NCBI RefSeq assembly: GCF_024707545.1
Contig: NZ_CP062229.1
Span: forward strand, 6,243,501-6,307,500
Origin: Mesorhizobium onobrychidis
GTDB lineage: Bacteria > Pseudomonadota > Alphaproteobacteria > Rhizobiales > Rhizobiaceae
DNA: 64,000 bases
Direction of reading: 5' to 3'
The position numbers and the translations under genes are program-made. Of the stretch, positions 29,070-37,480 are shown piece by piece (positions within the stretch are counted from its first letter, which is position 1; every line of letters starts with the position of its first letter). The notes under the pieces were generated by a model. The model had not been told where the DNA came from and made no database searches. It saw only the letters and a program-made list of their open reading frames with translations.

Positions 29070-30586
29070 CAGCTTGCTTTCACCAGCCGGCTCGCGCACC
29101 AGTCCTCGAAGGCGGCTCTTTCTGCGGCGGACAGATTCAGCCCATGCTTGGTGCGCCGTTCGAGAATATCGGCTGCGGTCAGCGCCCATTCATGTTCGAA
29201 CAGATAATTGGCCTCGCGTTCGAAAAAATCCTTGCCGAAGCACCGCCCCAGATCGGTGAGCGACCTGGCCGCCCCGACCAGAACGCGTGTCCTGGTGCCG
29301 TAGAGCCGGCCATAATGCTTGACCAGCGATGCCGGCATCCAGGGAAATTCGCGGCCGAGATCGCCGAGAAACTGTTCGAAGTCGGCGTTGGCGATATCGC
29401 CGCCCGGCAGATGCCCTTTCGACGTCCATGGCTTTCCCATTTTCGGAAAGAAAGGGGCGATCCGGTCCAGCGCGTGCTCCGCCAGCTTGCGGAAGGTGGT
29501 GATCTTGCCGCCGAAGACGGAGAGCAGCGGCGCCTGGCCGACTGAGGCGTCGAGTTCGAAAATATAGTCGCGCGTCACCGCGCTCGGATTGTCGGCATTG
29601 TCGTCATAGAGCGGCCTGACGCCCGAGAACGAATGGATGACGTCGCTGCGGGCAAGTTCGCGCTTGAAGTAGCGGTTGACGACCTTGATCAGATAATCGA
29701 TCTCGCCGGCGTCTGCGTTAACGTCTTCCGGTCGCCCTTCGTAAGGGATGTCGGTGGTGCCGATCAGGGCCAGATCGTTCTGGTAGGGATTGATAAAGAT
29801 CACGCGCTTGTCGCTGTTCTGGACGAGATAGGCCTGCCGCCCTTCCCAGAATTTCGGCACGACGATGTGGCTGCCCTTGACCAGCCGGACATTCCGCTTG
29901 GAGTTCTGGCCGGCCACGCGGTTGATGATGTCGTTGACCCAGGGACCGGCGGCGTTGATCAGTGCCCGCGCCCGAACCGTGGTCCTGACGCCGGTTCGGC
30001 TGTCGCGCATCTCGACCGACCACAGGCCGTTTTCACGGCGGGCGGCGGTGCAGGCGGTCCGGGTAAAGACCTTGGCTCCCCGTTCCGCGGCGTCGAGCGC
30101 ATTGATGGTGACGAGACGGGCGTCGTCGACCCAGCAATCGGAATATTCGAAACCGCGCTTGAACGCATCCTTGATCGGCGCGCCTTCGGGCGCGGTGCGC
30201 AGGTTGAGTGTGCGGGTGGCCGGCAGCCGCTTGCGGCCACCGAGATGGTCGTAGAGGAACAGGCCGAGCCGGACCAGCCAGGCCGGCCGGTCGTCAGGGC
30301 TGTGCGGCAGCACGAAGCGCATCGGCCAGATGATGTGCGGCGCGGATTCAAGCAGCACTTCGCGCTCGATCAGTGCCTCGCGCACCAGCCGGAACTCGTA
30401 ATATTCGAGATAGCGCAGGCCGCCATGGACGAGCTTTCCCGACCGCGAACTGGTGCCTTCGGCCAGATCGTCTTTTTCGCACAGAATGACGGAAAGCCCG
30501 CGGCCAGCTGCGTCGCGCGCGATGCCGGCGCCGTTGACGCCACCGCCGATGACGAAGAGATCGACGATTTCAGTGGCGCCGCTCAT
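29069..30586 (-). CDS. eryB: Erythritol-phosphate dehydrogenase, FAD-dependent (GlpD family)
   Basis: A 505-residue flavoprotein of the glycerol-3-phosphate dehydrogenase family. It has the FAD-binding LFVIGGGVNGAGIARDAAGRG (residues 11-31) and SSRSGKLVHGGLRYLEY with the family Ser-Arg-His signature. A C-terminal region like that of GlpD follows. Lying between eryA and eryC, it most likely oxidises the erythritol phosphate made by EryA to a tetrulose phosphate. A GlpD-like activity on glycerol 3-phosphate cannot be excluded. Confidence 0.88.
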   Translation of the reverse strand: MSGATEIVDLFVIGGGVNGAGIARDAAGRGLSVILCEKDDLAEGTSSRSGKLVHGGLRYLEYYEFRLVREALIEREVLLESAPHIIWPMRFVLPHSPDDRPAWLVRLGLFLYDHLGGRKRLPATRTLNLRTAPEGAPIKDAFKRGFEYSDCWVDDARLVTINALDAAERGAKVFTRTACTAARRENGLWSVEMRDSRTGVRTTVRARALINAAGPWVNDIINRVAGQNSKRNVRLVKGSHIVVPKFWEGRQAYLVQNSDKRVIFINPYQNDLALIGTTDIPYEGRPEDVNADAGEIDYLIKVVNRYFKRELARSDVIHSFSGVRPLYDDNADNPSAVTRDYIFELDASVGQAPLLSVFGGKITTFRKLAEHALDRIAPFFPKMGKPWTSKGHLPGGDIANADFEQFLGDLGREFPWMPASLVKHYGRLYGTRTRVLVGAARSLTDLGRCFGKDFFEREANYLFEHEWALTAADILERRTKHGLNLSAAERAAFEDWCASRLVKAS

Positions 30587-30635
30587 CTCGCCGGATCCTC
30601 AATGCCTGGACTGTGTTTCATGGCTGCCGCGACCT

Positions 30636-31676
30636 TCAGCATGGGTTGACCGGTGGGAGCCCGGCGATGAAGCGGCGCACCTCTTCGGCCGCCTGCTCGG
30701 CCGCATAGGTCACCGTGCGCACCGATGCGCCGGCGATATGCGGCGTCAGCGTAACATTCGGAAGCTGCAGCAACGGCCAGTCGGCAGGCACCGGCTCGAC
30801 CGCAAAGGTCTCGAGCATGGCGCTGCCGATATGGCCTGAGACGAGCGCATCGTAGAGCGCGTCGTAGTCGACCAGCGGCCCACGCGCGGTGTTGATGAAG
30901 ATCACCCCCGGCTTCATCCGGGCGATGGTGTCCTTGTTGATCAGGCCGCGGGTCTCCTCGGTCACGCGAGGATGAAGCGTGACCACATCGGAGCGGGAAA
31001 GGAGATCGTCCAGCGCGACCAGTTCGACGCCGGCATTGCAGTCTTCGACGCTCAGTTGCACATAGGGATCGGTGACCAGCATGCGGCAGCCGAAGGCGCG
31101 CAGCAGCCGAACCAGCCTGGTGCCGATGTTGCCATAGCCGATGACGCCGACGGTCATTTCGTTGAGCTCGCGGCCGGTGCGGTCGGCCCGGTAGAGATCG
31201 CCGCGCCATTCCCCCTTGCGCAATGCTTCGTGCCCAACCCGGATCAGCCGCGTCTCGGCAAGGATCGCACCGATGGTGAACTCGGCCACAGCACTGGCAT
31301 TGCGGCCGGGCACATTGACCACGGTGATGCCATGGGCCTTGGCGGCGGCCATATCGATGTTGATCGGGCCGCCGCGCGACACCGCGACCAGCTTCAGCGC
31401 CGGCAGACGCCGCATCATGGTTTCGGAGAGCGGCGCAAGCTGGGTGACGAAGATCTCGGCGTCGCCGATGAAATCGACGACGTCGTCCGGATCGCCAAAA
31501 TACTCCTTGACCTTGTCGAGGCCGAGCGCCGCATTGCCGAATTCCATCGGCTCGTCGGGCCAGGCCGCCTCAAGGGTACGAATGTCGAGATTGTCGCCGC
31601 AAGCCTTCTCGATCTTCTCGCGAAACACCTCGGGAAGCATGAAACGGTCGCCAATAATTGCAATCTTCTTACGCAT
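30636..31676 (-). CDS. D-isomer-specific 2-hydroxyacid dehydrogenase (SerA/PdxB-like), substrate unknown
   Basis: A 346-residue NAD-dependent dehydrogenase. The Rossmann motif is VGVIGYGNIGTRLVRLL (about residues 178-194). The catalytic Arg is in AVSRGGPINID, the Glu in the ALVSGHIGSAMLETFAVEP region and the His in TPHIAGAS. It is shorter than typical SerA and lacks an ACT domain. It sits between eryA and eryB in the polyol operon, so a four-carbon sugar acid such as erythronate or its phosphate is a natural guess, but nothing in the sequence settles it. The start at ATG 31676 is chosen; the longer frame runs into eryA. Confidence 0.82.
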   Translation of the reverse strand: MRKKIAIIGDRFMLPEVFREKIEKACGDNLDIRTLEAAWPDEPMEFGNAALGLDKVKEYFGDPDDVVDFIGDAEIFVTQLAPLSETMMRRLPALKLVAVSRGGPINIDMAAAKAHGITVVNVPGRNASAVAEFTIGAILAETRLIRVGHEALRKGEWRGDLYRADRTGRELNEMTVGVIGYGNIGTRLVRLLRAFGCRMLVTDPYVQLSVEDCNAGVELVALDDLLSRSDVVTLHPRVTEETRGLINKDTIARMKPGVIFINTARGPLVDYDALYDALVSGHIGSAMLETFAVEPVPADWPLLQLPNVTLTPHIAGASVRTVTYAAEQAAEEVRRFIAGLPPVNPC

Positions 31677-31686
31677 GCTCGACTTC

Positions 31687-33240
31687 TCAATTTGCCTTGG
31701 ATGCGGCCATCGAACGCCAGACCGGCCGCAGCGCCTCATGCGCCAAGGTGTAGGACGGAACCATCCGCTCGTAGATCGCGGCAAGTTTTCGGTCGCTCGG
31801 CTCCGCCGCGCCAAGCAGCGGCGTGACCCATTCGCCGACGCATTCGTCCATCGACTTGTACTGGCCGACACAGACCGCCGCGATCATTGCGGCACCCGCC
31901 GCACCGGCCTCCTCGCGTTGGCTGGTGCGAATGTCGGCGCCGACGACAGCACCCAGGATCTTGCGCAGAGCCGGGCTTCTGGCCGCACCGCCGGTCAGCC
32001 GGATCTCGCTCGGTAGCGGCCCCATGGCGGCATAGCAATCGCGCGACGCGAAGGCCAGTCCCTCGATAACGGCGCGGACCATGTCGGCGTAACCGTGCCG
32101 CGACGAGATGCCGACGAAACCGGCCCTGGCATTGGCGTCGACGAACGGCCCGCGCTCGCCGGCCTCCGACACATAGGGCTGATAGAGCAGCGAGGCCGGC
32201 TCCGATGACGATATCCATTCATCGACCAGCGCGATCATCTCGCCATTGGTGCGCGTGATGCCTTGCGAAGCGAGAATGCCGGCGGCGAGACCCAGGACCC
32301 AATCGATGTTGAGTGTCGCAGCCATGTTCGACTGCATCTGCGCAAAGACACCGGGCACCGGCATCGTCATCGTATAGCCGGTCGCGGCCTCGTTGAGCAG
32401 CACCTCGTCCGGCGTCTGCGCAAGCCGCATATGCATGCCGGTGGAGCCGATGATGGAGCAGCCGGGCCTGCGCTCGCGATCGAGCAGGCCGGCGCCGAGC
32501 GCGGTGCAGGCCACGTCAACATAGGCCAGCACGACCGGCGTACCGGCAAACAGACCGGTCGCTTCGGCAGCCGCTGCCGACAGGCCGGCGCTATGCCTGG
32601 TGCCGTCGACGATCGGCGGCAGCAGATGCCTGAGGTCGGTGACCCCGAGCACCTCAAGCACATCGTCGCAATAGCCACGGGTGCGGAAGTCGCCGAAGGT
32701 GAAGGTGCCCTCGGACGGATCGGTGGCGCGTTCGCCGGTCAGCCTGAAATAGAGCCAGTCCTTGCAATGGAATGCTGTCGCGGCGGCGGCAAGCATGTCA
32801 GGCGCGTTGCGCTTCATGAAGGCTAGTTGCGGTCCCTGCTGGCACGCGGCCAGCCCGCTGCCGGTCTTTTCGAAGCGGTGCCGGTCATCGGGCCGCGCAC
32901 GGATCTCCTCGACGATCGCGGCAGCGCGCGCGTCGAGCCACAGCCAGCCTTTGGCGACCGGCTCACCGTCCTTGTCGATCAGCCAAGTGCCATCGCCCTG
33001 CCCGGTCACGGCGACCGCGATGGTGCGGCTGGCGAGGTCCGGGACCTTGTCGGCAAGCTGGCGCAAGGTGGTCGCAGTATCGGCCCAGGTGCGCGCCAGA
33101 TCCTGCTCGGCGCCGCCGCCCGGCAAGGTCTCATACCGGTTCGGCAACGCCGCGGCCGCGAGTTGCCGGCCCGCCGTGTCGAAGGCGACGGACTTGATGA
33201 CAGACGTGCCGGCGTCGATGCCGATCAGCACATCCCGCAT
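31687..33240 (-). CDS. eryA: FGGY-family carbohydrate kinase, probable erythritol kinase
   Basis: A 517-residue FGGY kinase. LIGIDAGTSVIKSVAFD (residues 5-21) is the N-terminal phosphate-binding loop. AVTGQGDGTWLID and WLWLDARA form the substrate region, and RLTGGAARSPALRKI is the C-terminal ATP-binding motif. Its position next to eryB/eryC and the polyol transporter supports erythritol kinase; xylulokinase-like or other polyol kinase activity is possible. ATG 33240 overlaps the upstream ATPase stop (TGATG). Confidence 0.85.
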   Translation of the reverse strand: MRDVLIGIDAGTSVIKSVAFDTAGRQLAAAALPNRYETLPGGGAEQDLARTWADTATTLRQLADKVPDLASRTIAVAVTGQGDGTWLIDKDGEPVAKGWLWLDARAAAIVEEIRARPDDRHRFEKTGSGLAACQQGPQLAFMKRNAPDMLAAAATAFHCKDWLYFRLTGERATDPSEGTFTFGDFRTRGYCDDVLEVLGVTDLRHLLPPIVDGTRHSAGLSAAAAEATGLFAGTPVVLAYVDVACTALGAGLLDRERRPGCSIIGSTGMHMRLAQTPDEVLLNEAATGYTMTMPVPGVFAQMQSNMAATLNIDWVLGLAAGILASQGITRTNGEMIALVDEWISSSEPASLLYQPYVSEAGERGPFVDANARAGFVGISSRHGYADMVRAVIEGLAFASRDCYAAMGPLPSEIRLTGGAARSPALRKILGAVVGADIRTSQREEAGAAGAAMIAAVCVGQYKSMDECVGEWVTPLLGAAEPSDRKLAAIYERMVPSYTLAHEALRPVWRSMAASKAN

Positions 33241-34364
33241 CAGGCAAGCTCCATGCCGTGCGAAATGGCCATGCCGCTGGACTGATCGAAGACGTGCAGG
33301 TTCTTCGGATCGATGCTGATGTTGATCGGCGCGCCAAGCTCCAGCCGGGTCCGGTCGTGTTCGACCAGGACCAGCGACCCGCCGGCGAAATCCGCCGCGA
33401 TGTGCGTCTGGTCGCCGAGCCACTGGTTGGCCGAAACCGTGGCCGGCACGCCATCCTTCGAGCGGCGAACAGCATAGGGCCTTATGCCGATGACGACCCG
33501 CTCCCGTTTGAGCAACTCGTCGCGAACCGAGCCGCTGAACGCGTCCTTGTCATAGTCGAGCGAAAGTCCGTCGGGCAGCCGCAGATTGATCTTGTCGGCA
33601 GCCGTGCCGACATAGGCCTCGAAGACATTCATCGGCGGCTCGCCGACGAAGGTGCCGGTGAACAGGTTGGCCGGCCGCTGCTTGAGCATGTCGGGCGTGT
33701 CAAACTGCTGCAGCACGCCGCCTTCCATCACCGCGATCCGGTCGGCAAGCGCGTTGGCCTCGGTCTGGTCGTGGGTGACCAGGATAGCGGTCAGGCCGCG
33801 CTCCTTGATGAAGTGCTTGATGCGGCCGCGCAGCACGGCGCGAAGCTGCGGTTCGAGCTGGCCCATCGGTTCGTCAAGCAAATGCAGATCTGCCTCGCGG
33901 ATCAGCGCACGGCCGAGGCTGGCGCGCTGCTGCTGGCCACCGGAGATGGAACTCGGATAGCGCTCCAGAATGTCCTCGATCTCGAGCAGCTTGGCGATGC
34001 TGGCAACCTTCGCATCGACCTCACCTTTCCGCAGCTTGGCCGCCTTGAGCGCAAACGCCATGTTCTCGCGCACCGTCAGCGGCGGGTAAAGCGAATAGCC
34101 CTCGAACGCCATCGCCACATTGCGCTTGACCGGAGGCAGCGTGTGCACCTTGCGGCCGGCAACCGAGATGATGCCGCGCGAGACCTCCTCGAAACCGGCG
34201 ATCATGCGCAATGTCGAGGTCTTGCCGCAGCCGGACGAGCCGAGCAGGGCGACGATCTCGCCCCTGCCGATTTCCATCGTCAGGTTCTGGACAGCGTGCA
34301 CGCCCCTGTCGATCGGGCCGTAGAACTTGTCGACACCGGAAATGGTGAGTGCGCTCGGGCTCAT
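33240..34364 (-). CDS. Polyol ABC transporter ATPase, catalytically complete subunit (MalK/GlpT-like)
   Basis: A 374-residue ATPase. Walker A GSSGCGKTS (about residue 42), signature ISGGQQQRASLGRAL, Walker B LHLLDEPM with catalytic Glu, and switch His in VTHDQTEA are all intact. The D-loop reads GQLEPQL instead of the common SNLDAKL. A C-terminal MalK-like regulatory domain follows. It presumably pairs with the ATPase at 34361, whose site is degenerate, in a heterodimer. Confidence 0.9.
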   Translation of the reverse strand: MSPSALTISGVDKFYGPIDRGVHAVQNLTMEIGRGEIVALLGSSGCGKTSTLRMIAGFEEVSRGIISVAGRKVHTLPPVKRNVAMAFEGYSLYPPLTVRENMAFALKAAKLRKGEVDAKVASIAKLLEIEDILERYPSSISGGQQQRASLGRALIREADLHLLDEPMGQLEPQLRAVLRGRIKHFIKERGLTAILVTHDQTEANALADRIAVMEGGVLQQFDTPDMLKQRPANLFTGTFVGEPPMNVFEAYVGTAADKINLRLPDGLSLDYDKDAFSGSVRDELLKRERVVIGIRPYAVRRSKDGVPATVSANQWLGDQTHIAADFAGGSLVLVEHDRTRLELGAPINISIDPKNLHVFDQSSGMAISHGMELA

Positions 34365-35479
34365 GCCGCTTCTCCGCTGCGCAAATTGACGACGTTCCTG
34401 GCGCCGATGCGGTCACCGCTCGTATGATCGAACAGCAGGGCGCTTTTGCCGTCGACGGCGATATGGGCCCTGCCCTCGGTTTGACCCGGTGTTCCGGCCG
34501 GCCGGGAGACCAGGATTTCACGGCCGCGCACGGTGCGCACCAGCGTGACGATCTTTTCATTGAGCGGCGTCTCCGCCTCGACCGTCACCGGAATGGCAGC
34601 GGGCGAGCTTTCATCGACGAAGCTCAGCGCTTCCGGCCGCAAGCCGATCACGCAATCGCGGCCGACCGTCGCGTCATAGGCGCCCGTCAGATGGACCTGA
34701 ACATTCGACAGGCCGACATAGATGCCCTTGGCGTCACGCGACGGCTTGACGTCGAGCAGGTTGATGGTCGGGTCACCGAACAGCCGCGCGATCTCGATGT
34801 TGGCCGGCTCACGATAGATCTGCTCGGGCGTGCCGAGCTGCTTGATGACACCTTGCGACATTACCGCGATGCGGTCGCCGAGCGCCATGGCCTCCTTGTA
34901 GTCCTGGGTGACGTAGACGACGGTCGCGCCACGGTCGGCCAGCAGCCTCGGCAGTTCCAGCCGCATTTCGAAGCGCAGTTTGGCATCGACGTTGCGCAGG
35001 GGATCGTCGAGCAGGAGCACCGGCGGCGAGCCGACCAGAGCGCGGGCGAGCGCGGTGCGCTGCTTCTGGCCGTTGGACAGCGCCCGTGGCTTATGGCTGA
35101 GCACGTGGCCGATCTTCAGCAGCTTGGCGACGCCCTCGACGCCCGCCTTCATCGCACTTTGCGTCGAACGCTTGGCCTGAAGCGGTGTCGCAATGTTGTC
35201 GAAGGCGGTCATGTGCGGAAACAGCGCGAAATTCTGGAACGCCATGCCGACGCCGCGGAACTCGGCGTCAAGATCGGTCATGTCCTCGCCGCCGATGAAG
35301 ATCTTTCCCTCATCGGGGTCGATGACGCCGGCGACCAGCCGCAGCAGCACCGTCTTGCCGGCGCCGGACGGTCCGAACAGGACAAGGGTTTCGCCATCGG
35401 CAACGGTCAGCGACAGATTGTCGAGAACAGTCTGGCTCTTGTAGCGCTTGACGACATTTCGCAGTTCGAGGCTGGCCAT
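34361..35479 (-). CDS. Polyol ABC transporter ATPase with a degenerate catalytic site (GlpS-like)
   Basis: A 372-residue ATPase. Walker A GPSGAGKTV is intact, but the signature is LSNGQKQR rather than LSGGQ. Walker B reads LLLDDPLRNVD, with Asp in place of the catalytic Glu. The switch region is VTQDYKEA, with Gln in place of His. This subunit therefore probably binds but hardly hydrolyses ATP. It overlaps its partner gene by 4 bases. Paired ATPases of this kind are known from the rhizobial glycerol transporter (GlpS/GlpT). Confidence 0.9.
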   Translation of the reverse strand: MASLELRNVVKRYKSQTVLDNLSLTVADGETLVLFGPSGAGKTVLLRLVAGVIDPDEGKIFIGGEDMTDLDAEFRGVGMAFQNFALFPHMTAFDNIATPLQAKRSTQSAMKAGVEGVAKLLKIGHVLSHKPRALSNGQKQRTALARALVGSPPVLLLDDPLRNVDAKLRFEMRLELPRLLADRGATVVYVTQDYKEAMALGDRIAVMSQGVIKQLGTPEQIYREPANIEIARLFGDPTINLLDVKPSRDAKGIYVGLSNVQVHLTGAYDATVGRDCVIGLRPEALSFVDESSPAAIPVTVEAETPLNEKIVTLVRTVRGREILVSRPAGTPGQTEGRAHIAVDGKSALLFDHTSGDRIGARNVVNLRSGEAA

Positions 35480-35484
35480 GAGAA

Positions 35485-36342
35485 CTATCCCTTTACCGCG
35501 CCGAGCGACAGGCCTTCGACGAGATAGCGCTGCGCATAGAGGGCGAGCGCCAGCGTCGGCGTGATCGACAGCACGATCGCCGCCGAGATCTGGCCGTACT
35601 GGATGCCGGAGGAGGTGATGAAAGCCAGCGCGCCGACCGTCACCGGCTGCTTATCGGCCGAGGCGAGCACGAGCGCGAAGACGAAATTATTCCAGGCGAA
35701 GATGAAGGCGAGCAGGCCGGCAGCCGCGATGCCGGGGCCGGCAAGCGGCAGCGCGATCTTACGGAAGGTGGCGAACCAGGAATGGCCGGCAATGCGATAG
35801 GCGTATTCGATATCGGCCGGGATGTCCTCGAAATAGCCGCGCACGATCCACAGGATCAGAGGCAGACAGATCAGCTGATAGACCCAGATCAGCCCGATAT
35901 AGGTGTTTGCCAGTCCAAGCTTCTGGAAATAGAGGGTGAGCGGCAGCAGCACCAGCAACGCGGGCGCGAACCGGAACGACAGCAGCGTGAAGGCAATATC
36001 CTCCGAGCCGCGAAACTTATGCCGGGCAAAGGCATAAGCCGCCGGAACGCCGAGCAGCAGCGCGACGGCGACCGAGGTGACCGACAGGAACACCGAATTC
36101 CAGAGGTTGCGCATGAAGGCGATGTCGAGCGTGCCGGCTGCCGTCGTCAGCTTTCCGGTGATCAGCGCGGTGTAGTTGGCCAGCGTCGGCTTGAAGACAA
36201 GCTGCGGCGGAATCCGCAGGATGGTCTCGTTGGTCTGGAACGACATCATGAGGATCCAGACGATCGGGAACATGAAGAAGATAACGACCAGCGTCAGCGC
36301 TATGCCGCGCAGGATGCGTTCGAGAAGCGAGGTGTGTTCCAT
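35485..36342 (-). CDS. Polyol ABC transporter permease (MalG type)
   Basis: A 285-residue permease with six hydrophobic segments. The cytoplasmic coupling motif near residues 180-200 (YAYRIAGHSWFATFRKIALPLAGPG) resembles the EAA loop of the MalG/UgpE family. It begins 5 bases after its downstream partner's stop in the operon and works with the permease at 36352. Confidence 0.92.
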   Translation of the reverse strand: MEHTSLLERILRGIALTLVVIFFMFPIVWILMMSFQTNETILRIPPQLVFKPTLANYTALITGKLTTAAGTLDIAFMRNLWNSVFLSVTSVAVALLLGVPAAYAFARHKFRGSEDIAFTLLSFRFAPALLVLLPLTLYFQKLGLANTYIGLIWVYQLICLPLILWIVRGYFEDIPADIEYAYRIAGHSWFATFRKIALPLAGPGIAAAGLLAFIFAWNNFVFALVLASADKQPVTVGALAFITSSGIQYGQISAAIVLSITPTLALALYAQRYLVEGLSLGAVKG

Positions 36343-36351
36343 CTCAGCCTC

Positions 36352-37275
36352 CTATGCCTGGCCGCGGGCGCGTTCGCGCAGCCGCAGCCAATTCTTGATG
36401 AAGATGTTGGAGAGGAAATAGGTGATCGCCCACAGGATGATCATCAGTGCTGCCGAGCGGCCGACATTGGTCGACTGGAAGAAGTTGAGATAGGCCTCGA
36501 CCTGGAAGACGGTCAGCGTATCGCCCGGCCCCCCCTGGGTCATGGCATAAATGATGTCGAACTGCTGGATGGAATCAAGCAGACGGAACAGCGTCGCCGT
36601 CAGGATGTAGGGTGTCAGCATCGGCAAGGTGATGCGGAAGAACACGAAACTCCTCGGCACGCCGTCGAGGGCTGCCGCCTCGAACGGCTGCGTCGGCAGG
36701 CTGCGCAGGCCGGCAAGCAGCAGGATCATGATGAAGGGTGTGTAGACCCAGATGTCGACAAGAACCACCGTGAAAAGTGCGGTCGACGGAGACGAGGCCC
36801 AGCGGAAATCCTGCAGTCCGATCAGGCTGGCGAGATAGCTCAGCACGCCGAAGCCGGGATTGGTCATCAGCTTCCACATCAGCGCGGCAAGCGCCGGCGC
36901 CGTCATTAGCGGCATCAACAGCATGATCGAGATGAAATTGTTCAGCGTCGAGCGCTTCTGCAGCAGCATGGCGATGCCGAGACCGAGAAGCAGTTCGAGC
37001 AGGACGGTGATACCGGCATAGAGCAGCGATATCTCCAGCGTGTTCCAGAACCTCGGGTCGGTGAAAAAGGAGATGTAATTGTCGCCCCAGTTGAACTGCC
37101 GCGCCCAGGGCTGGCTCAGCCGATAGCGCTGGAACGAATAGACGACCGATGTGAAGAACGGGATCAGGATGCCGATGCAGACGAGCAAGGCCGGCAGGCT
37201 GAGTACATAGGGCAGCACTTTCTTGCTGATCCTGAAGCCGGAAGGCCTGTTTCTTTGCATTGTCGCCGCAGTCAT
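36352..37275 (-). CDS. Polyol ABC transporter permease (MalF/UgpA type)
   Basis: A 307-residue permease with six hydrophobic segments and the EAA-like loop FEAAALDGVPRSFVFFRITLP. It is separated from the binding-protein gene upstream by 205 bases that hold a palindromic element and a strong hairpin. Confidence 0.92.
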   Translation of the reverse strand: MTAATMQRNRPSGFRISKKVLPYVLSLPALLVCIGILIPFFTSVVYSFQRYRLSQPWARQFNWGDNYISFFTDPRFWNTLEISLLYAGITVLLELLLGLGIAMLLQKRSTLNNFISIMLLMPLMTAPALAALMWKLMTNPGFGVLSYLASLIGLQDFRWASSPSTALFTVVLVDIWVYTPFIMILLLAGLRSLPTQPFEAAALDGVPRSFVFFRITLPMLTPYILTATLFRLLDSIQQFDIIYAMTQGGPGDTLTVFQVEAYLNFFQSTNVGRSAALMIILWAITYFLSNIFIKNWLRLRERARGQA

Positions 37276-37366
37276 CGTTGCTCACCCGTCATCTCTGTTG
37301 CTTCGCCCTGCCGGCCGCCCAGGGAGCTAGGCGGCCGGTGGGCGAGTGGCGGCACCGCCAGTGTTT

Positions 37367-37415
37367 GAGCATCGGATTTTCCCAAAACCGGTTTCCACTT
37401 TTGGGTCCGATGCTC
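37367..37415. repeat. Rhizobial-type palindromic intergenic element
   Basis: A 49-base near-palindrome. GAGCATCGGA (37367-37376) pairs with TCCGATGCTC (37406-37415), and inside CCCAAAA (37381-37387) pairs with TTTTGGG (37399-37405) around an ACCGGTTT core. The pattern (CCAAAA-CCGGTTT-CCACTTTTGG) is a very common dispersed palindrome in Rhizobiales genomes, from general knowledge. Only one copy is seen in this window. Confidence 0.7.
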
Positions 37416-37438
37416 CGGGCGCCGCTTCGCAGTGGAAT

Positions 37439-37472
37439 GGCCGGCTGGCCCGCAGAAGCGGGCCAGCCGGCC
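37439..37472 (-). terminator. Very strong hairpin just after the polyol binding-protein gene
   Basis: A 15-bp perfect stem (37439-37453 with 37458-37472) with an AGAA loop, starting 8 bases beyond the binding-protein stop on the minus strand. There is no T tract. Likely a transcript-processing or stabilising structure, or a partial terminator, inside the operon. Confidence 0.65.
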
Positions 37473-37480
37473 GCCAGGAC

